From assembly GCA_023411175.1 (NCBI GenBank), contig JAEYPB010000095.1:1-28216 (forward strand): a stretch of 28,216 nucleotides of DNA, in the 5' to 3' direction. Both the position numbers and the translations under genes were made by a program. The notes below the pieces were generated by a model. That model was not told where the DNA came from. It was given only the letters and a program-made list of their open reading frames with translations, and did not search any database. Position 1 is the stretch's first letter; every line of letters begins with the position of its first letter. Below, piece after piece: positions 7,857 to 15,678 of this stretch. The stretch is from Bacillota bacterium. Lineage in GTDB: Bacteria; Bacillota; Clostridia; Christensenellales; Aristaeellaceae.

Positions 7857-10800
7857 ATGCTTACGTATCATACCGGCCGCGCGCGCGCGGTGCGCGAGGC
7901 GCTCTTTGAAGCGCTGGGCCGCGCCATGTCGGCCGGCGACCACCCGGTGCTCTTCGTCGTGCCGGCGCAGTTCACGCTGGAAGCCGAGCTGGACGCCGTG
8001 GACAGGCTGAACCTAAACGGTTCGTTTCGGCTTCAGGTGCTGTCGCCCCAACGGCTCTACCAGCGCGTGTTCGAGGCCGCCGGGCGGCCCGCGCGGGTCA
8101 GGATTGATGTTGAGGGCCGCGTGATGCTCCTTCAGCGGGCGGCGGAGGCGCTGGGGGATTCGCTCAACTGGTACCGGGGGGCGTCCCGCCGCCCGGGCTT
8201 TGCCGAGCGCGCGGTAAAGCAGATCGAGGTATTCAAGCAGTCCGGCCTGCGACCGGATGAGGTTCAGGCGTTGGCAACGGGCGAGAGCGGCGCGCTTCGG
8301 GAAAAGCTTCGCGACATCGCACGGCTGTACGCCGCCTACGAGCAGGCGCTCTCCGGTCGATTTCTGGACGGCGAGGACGAGGCGCGGGAGGCCGCGCTGC
8401 GCATGAAGGACGCACCCGTCGCCCGGGGCGAGGTGTTTTTCTACGGCTTTGACCTGATCACCCAAGCCATGGCCCGGTCGATTCTCGCCCTCGCGGAATG
8501 CGCGAAGGATGTGCACCTCTTCCTGACGCTGGAAAACGACGGAGACGCGCGGGATTTCCCCGTCTACCAGCCGGTGCAGAAGGCCTTCGAGCGGCTTCAG
8601 CGGCAGGTGATTGCGGCGGGGACCAACTGGCAGCGGGTTCGGTGCGCGGAGCCGGAGGATGCCGTTGAGGCCCCGGCGCTTCGGCACCTGGCGCGGGAAA
8701 TCTACTGCTGGCCGCCGGTGAAATATGAAGCCGCGCCGGAGGGGCTGACCGTCGCCGCCCTCGACAATCCCCAGGACGAGGCCGAATACGCCGCCGCCAA
8801 GATCCGTTCGATGGTCATGGAGCGGGGCTGGCGCTACCGGGACGTGATGGTCGCCTGCCAGTCGCTGGACGAGGCCACGATCTTCTCGCTGAGCCGCGCG
8901 TTCCAGCTGTACGGCGTGCCGCTGTTTCTGTCCCAGAGCCGCCCGGCGGACAGGCATCCGCTGGCGCGGTGCCTCCTGTCGGCGCTCAAGATTGCCTCCA
9001 TGCGCTTCTCGCAGGAGGACGTGGGCGCGTACGCCCGGTCGGGCTTCGCGCCCATCGACGACGACGAGGCCGACCGGCTGATGAACTACGCGCTGGAGTG
9101 GGGGCTTCGCGGCCGCGCGTGGCTTCGCCCGCTCACCCGCGGCACGGCGGAGGTCGTCGAGGCGCTGGAACCCATCCGCAAGCGGCTGATGGACCCGGTG
9201 GAGGCGCTAAAGCGCCGGGGGCGCAACGCAGCGGCGGAGAAGGCACTGGAAGCGGCGTTTCTGTTTCTGGAGGAGGCCGGCGCCCGGGAAAAGATGGAGG
9301 CGCAGCAGCGGCTCCTAACTGAAATGAACCGGCGCGAGTGGGCGATGGAGGGCGCGCAGGTCTGGAACCGGATCATTCAGGCCCTCGACCAGGCCCACGA
9401 GCTGCTCCAGGGCGAGCCGATGACGCTTCGGTCGCTGTACGAGCTGTTGCGCCGGGCGCTTGGCGCGACGGAGGTCAAGCAGCTGCCCCAGTCCGGCGAC
9501 GCGGTGATGGGCGGCGGGCTCGATCACATGAAGGGGCGTCCGGTGAAAGCGCTTTTCATCCTTGGCGTTACGGACGCGGCCCCCGGCGGGGGCGGCGCGC
9601 TGCTCAGCGAGCGGGAGCTCGCCAAACTGACCGATCAGGGGCTTTGGCTGGGGCTATCCGATGAGGACCGCGCCCGGATCATCCGGCAGAGCGTGAAGAG
9701 CGCGCTGGAGCTGGCGGCGGAGGAAGTGTACGTCACCTTCCCGAGGAGCGACATGGCCGGCGTGGCGCAGCGCCCCGGCTCGCTGATCCGGCTCATACAC
9801 CGGCTGTTCCCGGCCCTCGTGGAGCAGGGCGGCGTTACCGCGCAACTCGAGAAGCGGCTTCGGCTGATGGCGCCCGTGGCCGCGCTCAGCCGCGCCAGCG
9901 CGCTCCTTCGGGAGAACCCAATGGACCCCGATGCCCGCGCGGCGCTCGAAATCCTCTCGGAGATCCCGGAGTATCAAGGGGAGGTTCGCGCCCTCATGCG
10001 GGCGTTTCACCACCGGGTGGAATCCCGCCCGCTGCCCCAGCACCTTCGAGACCCGGCGCCCGCCGTCAGCGCGACCCGGCTCGAGCGGTTCATCGCCTGC
10101 CCGTTCAAGGATTTCGTGGCCTCGATTCTCCGGCCCCAGGAAAACCGGGAGTTCGACCTTTCGCCCCGGGAGGTGGGCAACTTCCACCACGCGGCGCTGG
10201 AGGCCTTCGCCCGCGACAACGCCGACCATCTGATGGACATGACCGAGGACGAGGCCGTCGAGCGGATGAACCGCGCAACCGAAAGCCTGATGGCGGACCT
10301 GGCCGAGCGCGTCATCGGGGACAGCGCCGTCGCCGGGCGGGAGGGGGCGCGCATCGCCTCCGTCGCCAACCGTGCGGCGCGGACGCTCATCAGACACCTG
10401 TCCGGCAGCCGCTTTCAGCCGGTGGCGCTGGAGGTCGACTTTGGCGTAAAGGACGGGCGCATCCTGCTTCGGGACGTGCCCCTTCGTGGGCGCATCGACC
10501 GGGTGGACGCCTGGCAGGATGGGGAGAATCGGTACCTTCGCATCATCGATTACAAAACCGGCGGCAAATCGGTCAGCCTGCCGGAGGTCTACTACGGGCT
10601 GCAGCTGCAGTTGGTTCTGTACCTCGCGGCTTCGGTGGCGAAGGGCGGCAAGCCCGCGGGGGTCTTCTACTTCACGATCGACGACCCGCTGGTGCCTACC
10701 CCATCCCGGGACAGGGCCGAGATCGAAGCGCTCCGGGACAAGGCGCTGAAGCTGGACGGCCTCATGCTGGACGACGACCGGGTCATCACCGCCATGTCGC

Positions 10801-11165
10801 CCAGCCCCGAATCGGTGCTCGGCGTAAACCCTTCCAAGGGAAGAAAGTCCAGCCGCCAGATCGAGGGGGAGGATTTTCAGCTTTTGATGGATCGCGCGGC
10901 AAACCTCGCCGCCGACGCGCTCTCCCGCATCCGGGGCGGCGAAACGGACATCCGCCCGGCGGTTTTCGCAAATGGCAGCGCCTGCGACTATTGCGACTAC
11001 AAGCCCCTGTGCCAGATCGCGCCGGGGATCCCCGGCTCGGACGGGGTCAAGCTGCCGAAGCTCGCGCCGGACGGCGTGATCCCGCGGCTTCGCGAGGACG
11101 CGGGCCTCACCGAGGGCGGCCAGGACGGGTTGACGGCCCCGGATTCCAATACATCGGAGGCGTAA
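7857..11165 (+). CDS. addB: AddB/RexB-type helicase-exonuclease subunit
   Basis: A 1102-residue protein of the AddB family, the subunit of the AddAB double-strand-break resection enzyme that carries an iron-sulfur nuclease domain. The nuclease region has GNFHHAALEAF (His777-778), GRIDRVD (Asp881) and IIDYKTGG (Asp898, Lys900). The four cluster cysteines are visible as Cys748 and then Cys1043, Cys1046 and Cys1052 (CDYCDYKPLC). The N-terminus lacks the Walker A P-loop of classical AddB: the matching site reads TGRARAVREAL, as expected for RexB-like members. I chose the ATG at 7857, preceded by AAAGGGG, over the upstream ATG at 7803, which lies inside the promoter. addA, usually the next gene, is absent; cobT starts 6 bases after the stop. 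Confidence 0.93.
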   Translation: MLTYHTGRARAVREALFEALGRAMSAGDHPVLFVVPAQFTLEAELDAVDRLNLNGSFRLQVLSPQRLYQRVFEAAGRPARVRIDVEGRVMLLQRAAEALGDSLNWYRGASRRPGFAERAVKQIEVFKQSGLRPDEVQALATGESGALREKLRDIARLYAAYEQALSGRFLDGEDEAREAALRMKDAPVARGEVFFYGFDLITQAMARSILALAECAKDVHLFLTLENDGDARDFPVYQPVQKAFERLQRQVIAAGTNWQRVRCAEPEDAVEAPALRHLAREIYCWPPVKYEAAPEGLTVAALDNPQDEAEYAAAKIRSMVMERGWRYRDVMVACQSLDEATIFSLSRAFQLYGVPLFLSQSRPADRHPLARCLLSALKIASMRFSQEDVGAYARSGFAPIDDDEADRLMNYALEWGLRGRAWLRPLTRGTAEVVEALEPIRKRLMDPVEALKRRGRNAAAEKALEAAFLFLEEAGAREKMEAQQRLLTEMNRREWAMEGAQVWNRIIQALDQAHELLQGEPMTLRSLYELLRRALGATEVKQLPQSGDAVMGGGLDHMKGRPVKALFILGVTDAAPGGGGALLSERELAKLTDQGLWLGLSDEDRARIIRQSVKSALELAAEEVYVTFPRSDMAGVAQRPGSLIRLIHRLFPALVEQGGVTAQLEKRLRLMAPVAALSRASALLRENPMDPDARAALEILSEIPEYQGEVRALMRAFHHRVESRPLPQHLRDPAPAVSATRLERFIACPFKDFVASILRPQENREFDLSPREVGNFHHAALEAFARDNADHLMDMTEDEAVERMNRATESLMADLAERVIGDSAVAGREGARIASVANRAARTLIRHLSGSRFQPVALEVDFGVKDGRILLRDVPLRGRIDRVDAWQDGENRYLRIIDYKTGGKSVSLPEVYYGLQLQLVLYLAASVAKGGKPAGVFYFTIDDPLVPTPSRDRAEIEALRDKALKLDGLMLDDDRVITAMSPSPESVLGVNPSKGRKSSRQIEGEDFQLLMDRAANLAADALSRIRGGETDIRPAVFANGSACDYCDYKPLCQIAPGIPGSDGVKLPKLAPDGVIPRLREDAGLTEGGQDGLTAPDSNTSEA

Positions 11166-11171
11166 CGATCA

Positions 11172-12209
11172 ATGCGTGGGTTTGATCTTCTCGCGGCCCA
11201 AAGGTGCCGCGAAAACTGGGACGCGGTGGCCAAGCCGCTCAAAAGCCTTGGACTTCTTGAAGAAATGGTCATTAAAATCGCGGGCATCCAGCATACGCCG
11301 GACGTGGACGTGAGCCGCCGGGTGTGTCTCACCTTCTGCGCCGACAACGGCGTGGTGGCGGAGGGCGTCACCCAGGTGGACAGCGCCGTGACGATGGCGG
11401 TGGCTCGCTCCATCGCCCGGGGCACCGGGAATATCTGCCAGATGGCCCGCGTCGCCCGGTGCGACGTGGTGGCGGTGGACGTCGGGATGCTGGAAAAAGC
11501 GCAAGAAGCGAACATCATCGACCGGCGGGTGGCCCCCGGCACGAAGAACATCGCGCAGGGCCCCGCCATGATGCCGGAGGCGTGCAAGAAAGCGCTCCTC
11601 GCCGGCGAGGAGATGGTGCGGGACATGGCGGAAGCGGGCTATCGGCTCATCGCCGTGGGCGAGATGGGTATTGGCAACACCACCACCGCCTCCGCCGTCG
11701 CCTGCGCGCTGACCGGCGCGGAGGTTTCCCGCATGACCGGGCGCGGCGCGGGGCTTTCGGACGAGGGACTGGCGAGAAAGGTCGCCGCCATAGAGCGGGC
11801 GCTCGGGGTCAACCACCCCGACCGGGACGACCCGGTGGGCGTGCTCGCAAAGGTCGGCGGGTTTGACATCGCGGCGATGGCGGGGGCGTTTTTGGGCGGC
11901 GCGAAGTACGGCGTTGCGGTGCTCGTGGATGGGTTCATCGCCTCCGTGGCGGCGCTTTGCGCCCAGAGGATGATGCCCGAGGCGCGGGATTTCATGTTGG
12001 CCTCCCACGTCAGCCGGGAGCCCGCCGGGGCGTTCCTCCTGGAACAATTGGGGCTGACGCCGATCCTCGCGGCGGGCATGGCGCTGGGCGAGGGCACCGG
12101 CGCGGTGGCGGTGATGCCGCTGATCGACATGGCGCTCGCGGTCTACCGCGGCGCGACCTTCGGGGACATCGCCGTCGAGGCCTACGTGCCCCAGGAGGGC
12201 GGCACATGA
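11172..12209 (+). CDS. cobT: Nicotinate-nucleotide:dimethylbenzimidazole phosphoribosyltransferase
   Basis: A 345-residue cytosolic enzyme. It activates the lower-ligand base of cobamides by transferring phosphoribose from nicotinate mononucleotide to give the alpha-ribotide. Family signatures are the CADNGVVAEGVTQ motif near residue 55, the glycine-rich GEMGIGNTTTASA stretch, TGRGAGLSD, and GEGTGAVA holding the expected catalytic base Glu307. The length matches the family. CGGAGG at 11155-11160 lies inside the end of addB, 11 bases before the ATG. The gene overlaps cobU by four bases (ATGA), which suggests translational coupling. The lower ligand cannot be predicted: no bluB or bza gene is in the window. 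Confidence 0.96.
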   Translation: MRGFDLLAAQRCRENWDAVAKPLKSLGLLEEMVIKIAGIQHTPDVDVSRRVCLTFCADNGVVAEGVTQVDSAVTMAVARSIARGTGNICQMARVARCDVVAVDVGMLEKAQEANIIDRRVAPGTKNIAQGPAMMPEACKKALLAGEEMVRDMAEAGYRLIAVGEMGIGNTTTASAVACALTGAEVSRMTGRGAGLSDEGLARKVAAIERALGVNHPDRDDPVGVLAKVGGFDIAAMAGAFLGGAKYGVAVLVDGFIASVAALCAQRMMPEARDFMLASHVSREPAGAFLLEQLGLTPILAAGMALGEGTGAVAVMPLIDMALAVYRGATFGDIAVEAYVPQEGGT

Positions 12210-12709
12210 TCGCCCTCGTCACCGGCGGCAGCGGCTGCGGCAAGTCCACCTGGGCGGAAAAGCTGGCGGTCGGGCTGGGCGGGCGCAAGTGCTACATCGC
12301 CACCATGCAGGTGGTGGACGACGAATGCGCCCAGCGGGTGGCGCGCCACCGGGCGCAGCGGGCAGGCCTGGGCTTTGAAACCATCGAACAGCCCGTGGAC
12401 ATCGGCGGCGCGGCGGTTCCGGCGGGCGCGACGGTGCTTCTCGAATGCCTGCCCACCCTCCTCGCGGGGGAGATGTTCGGCGGCGACGCAAACCGGGTGC
12501 TTCCGGGCGTTTTCTCGCTTGCGGAGCGGGCGAATCACCTCATCGTCGTCACCAACGACGTGTTTTCGGACGGCCTTACGTACGACCCGGAAACCCGCCG
12601 CTACATCGAATGCCTCGCGGCGCTGAACCGCGAAATCGCCCGGCGGGCGGACCTCGTCGTTGAGGTGGTCTATTCCGTGCCGGTCATCCTGAAGGGGGAG
12701 TGCCCATGA
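12206..12709 (+). CDS. cobU: Adenosylcobinamide kinase / cobinamide-phosphate guanylyltransferase (CobU-like)
   Basis: A 167-residue protein. The CobU family phosphorylates adenosylcobinamide and then guanylylates it to give adenosylcobinamide-GDP. The P-loop is GGSGCGKS (7-14). The RHRAQR motif contains His48, the residue expected to carry GMP. The later segment VVTNDVFSDGLTYDP replaces the usual NEVGxGIVP, so this is a divergent CobU. The ATG overlaps the cobT stop (ATGA) and has AGGAGG upstream, and its own stop overlaps the next start in the same way. The NEVG-type motif it lacks is found in the separate gene at 13464. Confidence 0.88.
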   Translation: MIALVTGGSGCGKSTWAEKLAVGLGGRKCYIATMQVVDDECAQRVARHRAQRAGLGFETIEQPVDIGGAAVPAGATVLLECLPTLLAGEMFGGDANRVLPGVFSLAERANHLIVVTNDVFSDGLTYDPETRRYIECLAALNREIARRADLVVEVVYSVPVILKGECP

Positions 12710-13467
12710 TCGACGGCCTTTTGATGGCGATCGCCACCTACTCGCGCATCCCGACCCCGAGAATCGAATGGACGCGGCAGGGCCTTCGGTACAGCCTGTG
12801 CTTCTTCCCGCTGGTGGGGGTTTTCGTGGGCGCGCTGGAGCTGGGCTGGCTGATCCTCGCTTCCCATTTCTCGCTGGGCGCGATGTTGACCGGCGCGGTG
12901 GGCTGCGCGGTTCCGCTCCTCGTCACCGGCGGCATCCACATGGACGGCTTCATGGACGCGCTGGATGCGCTGGGCGCCCGCCGGGAGCGGGAGGATACGC
13001 TGCGCATCCTGAAGGACCCACACACCGGCGCCTTCGCGGTGATGGGCTGCGCCCTGTACCTGATCGCCCAGTTCTCGGCGCTGCCGTCGCTCACGTTCTA
13101 TCCGGCGGTGGCGCTGGCGGCGGGCTTTGTGGTATCCCGGGCGGCGAGCGCCTTTTTGATGGCGGCGCTGCCCGCCGCGCGGCCGGACGGCATGGCCGCG
13201 GCGGTCAAGGATGCGGCGGAGGAAAAGGGCGCCGCCGCGGTGATGCTGGCCTCGATCGGCTGGGGCACCGCGTTTTCTGTCCTGATGCTGTGGGCCGCGC
13301 CGATACTGTCGGCCATCGCGCTTCTCTGGGTGGCGCTTTCGGTGCTGTTCTGCCTTCGGATCGTCCGTCGGCTGGGCGGCATCACCGGGGACGTGGCGGG
13401 CTGGTTTTTGCAGGTCGCGGAGCTCGGCATCCTTATGACGCTGGCGATTGGGGGGTGTTTTTTATGA
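12706..13467 (+). CDS. cobS: Adenosylcobinamide-GDP ribazoletransferase (cobalamin synthase)
   Basis: A 253-residue integral membrane enzyme that joins adenosylcobinamide-GDP to alpha-ribazole (phosphate), closing the nucleotide loop. The diagnostic acidic motif GGIHMDGFMDALDALGA (Asp80, Asp84) and the ILKDPHTGAF stretch are intact. About six hydrophobic segments follow the usual CobS topology. I use the ATG at 12706, which overlaps the cobU stop as ATGA and has AGGGGG at a good distance. An in-frame GTG at 12700 sits on the ribosome binding site and is less likely. The stop overlaps the next gene's ATG. Confidence 0.95.
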   Translation: MIDGLLMAIATYSRIPTPRIEWTRQGLRYSLCFFPLVGVFVGALELGWLILASHFSLGAMLTGAVGCAVPLLVTGGIHMDGFMDALDALGARREREDTLRILKDPHTGAFAVMGCALYLIAQFSALPSLTFYPAVALAAGFVVSRAASAFLMAALPAARPDGMAAAVKDAAEEKGAAAVMLASIGWGTAFSVLMLWAAPILSAIALLWVALSVLFCLRIVRRLGGITGDVAGWFLQVAELGILMTLAIGGCFL

Positions 13468-13820
13468 AAATCTACATCGGCGGCAGCTTTCAGGGGCAGG
13501 CGGAGGCCGCGGAGCGGGAAACCGGCCTGAAGCCCGAGCCGGTGAGCCGGGGTGCGGCGCTGTCCGCCCCCGCGATAAACGACTTTCACGAGCTCCTGCG
13601 GGGCCTTACCCCCGCCGAGGCCCGCGCTTTCGCGGAGGCGGTGATTGAACAAAACCCGGACGCGGTGATCGTCGCGGACGAGGTGGGCATGGGCGTCGTG
13701 CCGCTGGAGCCAGAGGGACGGCTGTGGCGCGAGGCCGTCGGCCGGGCGATGTGCCTTCTGGCCGCAAGCGCGCAGTCGGTGACCCGCGTCACCTGCGGCA
13801 TCCCGGTCAGGATCAAATGA
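13464..13820 (+). CDS. Short CobU-like protein with degenerate P-loop
   Basis: A 118-residue protein that aligns by eye with CobU but is much shorter. The C-terminal half carries the CobU hallmark VADEVGMGVVP (70-80), then GRLWREAVGRAM and a VTCGIPVRIK ending. The N-terminus begins MKIYIGGSFQGQAEAA, where a CobU P-loop would read GGxxxGK(S/T), so the lysine is Gln12. The RHxxxR guanylylation motif is absent. It sits between cobS and cobC with ATGA overlaps on both sides, so it is surely co-translated with the pathway. It could be a subunit complementing the divergent CobU at 12206, a nucleotide-binding regulator, or a decaying paralogue. Confidence 0.75.
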   Translation: MKIYIGGSFQGQAEAAERETGLKPEPVSRGAALSAPAINDFHELLRGLTPAEARAFAEAVIEQNPDAVIVADEVGMGVVPLEPEGRLWREAVGRAMCLLAASAQSVTRVTCGIPVRIK

Positions 13821-14380
13821 CCTTCTATTTACTGCGCCACGGCGCGACGAAGGGGAACCTCGAAAGGCGGTACGTGGGCCGAACCGACGAGCCGCTCTTG
13901 CCCGAAGCCGCTCAGGCGCTTCGCGCGGCCTACGCGCCGCCCGTAACGCGGGTGTATTCAAGCCCCCTCCTTCGCGCGGTGGAGACGGCCCGCATTCTCT
14001 GGCCGGGCGCGCCCCTTGAAAAAGTGGACGGCTTTCGGGAGTGCGACTTCGGGCTGTTCGAATACCTGCGCTATGAAGACCTGAAGGACGACCCGCGCTA
14101 CAGGGCGTGGATGGAATCCGGCGGGATGACCGGCTTTCCCGGCGGCGAAGCGAGGGCGGAATTCTGCGAGCGGGTGGTGGCGGCCTTCGACCGCGTGGCC
14201 GCGGAGGCGGAAAAGCTGCCCGGAGACGTCGGCGTCGTCGCCCACGGCGGCACACTGATGGCGATCCTGGAGGCCCGCGCCCACCCGAAGCGGGATTTTT
14301 ATGCGTGGCAGGTGGAAAACGGTCGCGGATTCAGCGCGAAGTGGCAGGAAGGCGTCCTCCACACAATCCCTTTCCCGTGA
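13817..14380 (+). CDS. cobC: Histidine phosphatase, probable alpha-ribazole phosphatase
   Basis: A 187-residue member of the phosphoglycerate-mutase-like histidine phosphatases. The phospho-acceptor motif LLRHG (His8), the SSPLLRAVETA helix, the acid-base Glu75 (FRECDFG) and the second histidine His143 in VAHGG are all present. Within a cobTUS cluster the expected job is removal of the phosphate from alpha-ribazole phosphate or cobalamin phosphate. Sequence alone does not separate CobC from other small phosphatases, so the name rests on context. The start overlaps the preceding stop as ATGA. It is the last gene of the addB-cob transcription unit. No clear T-tract terminator follows before the hairpin at 14507. 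Confidence 0.85.
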   Translation: MTFYLLRHGATKGNLERRYVGRTDEPLLPEAAQALRAAYAPPVTRVYSSPLLRAVETARILWPGAPLEKVDGFRECDFGLFEYLRYEDLKDDPRYRAWMESGGMTGFPGGEARAEFCERVVAAFDRVAAEAEKLPGDVGVVAHGGTLMAILEARAHPKRDFYAWQVENGRGFSAKWQEGVLHTIPFP

Positions 14381-14450
14381 GATATTACCAATTCCAGATA
14401 TAAATGCGTCGTCGCGCCGGTTCTTTTCGCGCAGAAAATTCCTCGCCGCT

Positions 14451-14481
14451 TTGGACGCATTAATCTTTGCATTGGTATAAC
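14451..14481 (+). promoter_or_regulatory. Candidate promoter of the small protein gene
   Basis: TTGGAC (14451-14456) and TATAAC (14476-14481) are 19 bases apart, with a TGn extension before the -10. It would place the hairpin at 14507-14535 in the 5' leader. Confidence 0.45.
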
Positions 14482-14506
14482 ATATGTTCTCGTGGATTTA
14501 GCTTAA

Positions 14507-14535
14507 AAGCGGCCTTCGCATAACGAAGGCCGCTT
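14507..14535 (+). terminator. Hairpin between cobC and the small protein gene
   Basis: AAGCGGCCTTCG (14507-14518) pairs perfectly with CGAAGGCCGCTT (14524-14535), with a 5-base loop, followed by ATACTAAT rather than a T-run. It may be a weak terminator of the cob operon or a leader hairpin of the next gene. Confidence 0.5.
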
Positions 14536-14591
14536 ATACTAATAGCGTCGGAAGAAGAAAAAGAAAAGACCCGAAAGAGGAGGTGTCGACC

Positions 14592-14837
14592 ATGATGCTG
14601 TACAACATTTCAAAGCCCGAGAACCTGTTTGACCGGCTGGATTCACTTACCGGCCACGTCGAGATGGTTATGCCGGACGGCAAGGCCTTCGACTGGAAAG
14701 AAGAGGGAGAAACCGTCAAGTCTCTGTGGACCGCGGTATCCAAAGCGCCGGTGGACCACGTGGAGCTCAGGCTCGACAACCGCGAGGACACGCGCGACAT
14801 GCTGGATTTTCTGATCCGCGGAAATTGCTGCGCCTAG
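14592..14837 (+). CDS. Small conserved-type protein, function unknown
   Basis: An 81-residue acidic protein. Its pattern is an N-terminal strand-turn-helix (NISKPENLFDRLDSLTGHVEM), a central PDGKAFDWK segment and a C-terminal VELRLDNREDTRDMLDFLI stretch. It recalls a group of roughly 80-residue Clostridia proteins often mislabelled polyA polymerase, whose true role is unknown. That likeness is from memory and is weak evidence. AGAGGAGG at 14577-14584 lies 7 bases before the ATG at 14592. A GTG at 14583 overlaps the ribosome binding site and was not used. There is no signal peptide or membrane span. A CC pair near the end (GNCCA) is the only cysteine cluster. It appears monocistronic. Confidence 0.7.
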   Translation: MMLYNISKPENLFDRLDSLTGHVEMVMPDGKAFDWKEEGETVKSLWTAVSKAPVDHVELRLDNREDTRDMLDFLIRGNCCA

Positions 14838-14876
14838 AACCTCTCCCGACCGCGCCTCTGGCGCACCCTGAAAAAA

Positions 14877-14903
14877 CCCCGGCGGGCGGTCCCGCCGACG
14901 GGG
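14877..14903 (-). terminator. Hairpin with T-tract on the minus strand
   Basis: CCCCGGCGGG (14877-14886) and CCCGCC (14891-14896) plus GGGG (14900-14903) form a bulged GC-rich stem. On the minus strand it is followed by six T residues (A-run at 14871-14876), while on the plus strand it is followed by A residues. It is therefore oriented to stop minus-strand transcription, although no minus-strand gene lies to its right. Confidence 0.55.
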
Positions 14904-14964
14904 TGGAAAAAACCCCGCCCCGATAAAAAATTGCGGTCCGGCAAATACGGGCCGCGAGAGAACG

Positions 14965-15001
14965 CCGGGACGCCGCATGTGTGGCGTTCCGGATTCTTTT
15001 T
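14965..15001 (+). terminator. Probable terminator of the small protein gene
   Basis: CCGGGACGCC (14965-14974) pairs with GGCGTTCCGG (14983-14992) through one G-U pair and an 8-base loop, then ATTCTTTTT. Confidence 0.7.
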
Positions 15002-15043
15002 GTGGGCAGATACGCCGCCCGGCCGCGGGAGCTCGGGTATGCA

Positions 15044-15080
15044 CGCCGCGTCCCCCGTGTTTGGGGCGGCGAATTTTTTT
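15044..15080 (+). terminator. Second plus-strand terminator before the sigma gene
   Basis: CGCCG (15044-15048) and CCCC pair with GGGG and CGGCG (15067-15071) around a short loop with a small bulge, followed by AA and seven T residues (15074-15080). Together with 14965-15001 it insulates the sigma operon from upstream transcription. Confidence 0.6.
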
Positions 15081-15089
15081 GTGCCGCGT

Positions 15090-15118
15090 GTAGCAAATCC
15101 ATGCGCTGCCCTGTCTAA
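15090..15118 (+). promoter_or_regulatory. Possible ECF-type promoter of the sigma operon
   Basis: GTCTAA at 15113-15118 resembles the -10 of ECF-dependent promoters (CGTCTAA). The upstream AGCAAATCC at a suitable distance is only a weak -35 candidate. ECF sigma genes often transcribe themselves, which motivates the call. Confidence 0.3.
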
Positions 15119-15156
15119 TGGTTGAAGTACTTCAAAAACAATGCAGGAGGCCGACG

Positions 15157-15678
15157 ATGGTGGCAATTGAAGCCTTGCGGCTGACGGATATGGCGGCGGC
15201 GGGTGACGAGCAGGCTTTTGCCGAGCTGGTGCGCGCGTCCAGCCGCACGCTGTATTCGGCAGCGCGGGCGATTCTCAGAAGCGATCAGGATGCGCAGGAC
15301 TGCGTGCAGGAGGCAATTCTGAAGGGGTGGGAAAAGCTGCCTACGCTGCGCGAAAGGAGCTATTTCACCACCTGGCTTACGAGAATCACCGTCAATACCG
15401 CGATCAATATGACCCGAAAGCGAAAGCCCAGCGTGCCGCTGATCATGGAATTGCCCGCCAGGGACATCAGGCATGAGGAACGCCTGGACGTCCGGCGCGC
15501 GGTCGAATTACTGGATGTGAAAACGCGCATCTGCACGGTGCTGTTCTATTTTGAGGACATGCCCACCGCGGAGATCGCGCTGGCAACCGGCATGCGGGAG
15601 GGAACGGTCCGGTCCCGGCTCTTCCGCGCCAGGGCAAAGCTTAGGAACGTATTGGAGGGGTATGGCCATGAACAATAG
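15157..15678 (+). CDS. ECF (sigma-70 family) RNA polymerase sigma factor
   Basis: A 173-residue extracytoplasmic-function sigma factor with only regions 2 and 4. Region 2 spans about residues 20-88, with DAQDCVQEAILKGWEKL and FTTWLTRITVNTAINMTRKRK, which contact RNA polymerase and the -10 element. Region 4 spans about 112-168 and ends in a helix-turn-helix (TAEIALATGMREGTVRSRLFRARAKL written in two halves, 137-150 and 151-162) for -35 recognition. I use the ATG at 15157, which has AGGAGG 6 bases upstream; the upstream GTG-type start at 15118 has none. Its 3' end overlaps the membrane protein gene by 11 bases, the usual layout of a sigma and its anti-sigma regulator. Confidence 0.92.
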   Translation: MVAIEALRLTDMAAAGDEQAFAELVRASSRTLYSAARAILRSDQDAQDCVQEAILKGWEKLPTLRERSYFTTWLTRITVNTAINMTRKRKPSVPLIMELPARDIRHEERLDVRRAVELLDVKTRICTVLFYFEDMPTAEIALATGMREGTVRSRLFRARAKLRNVLEGYGHEQ

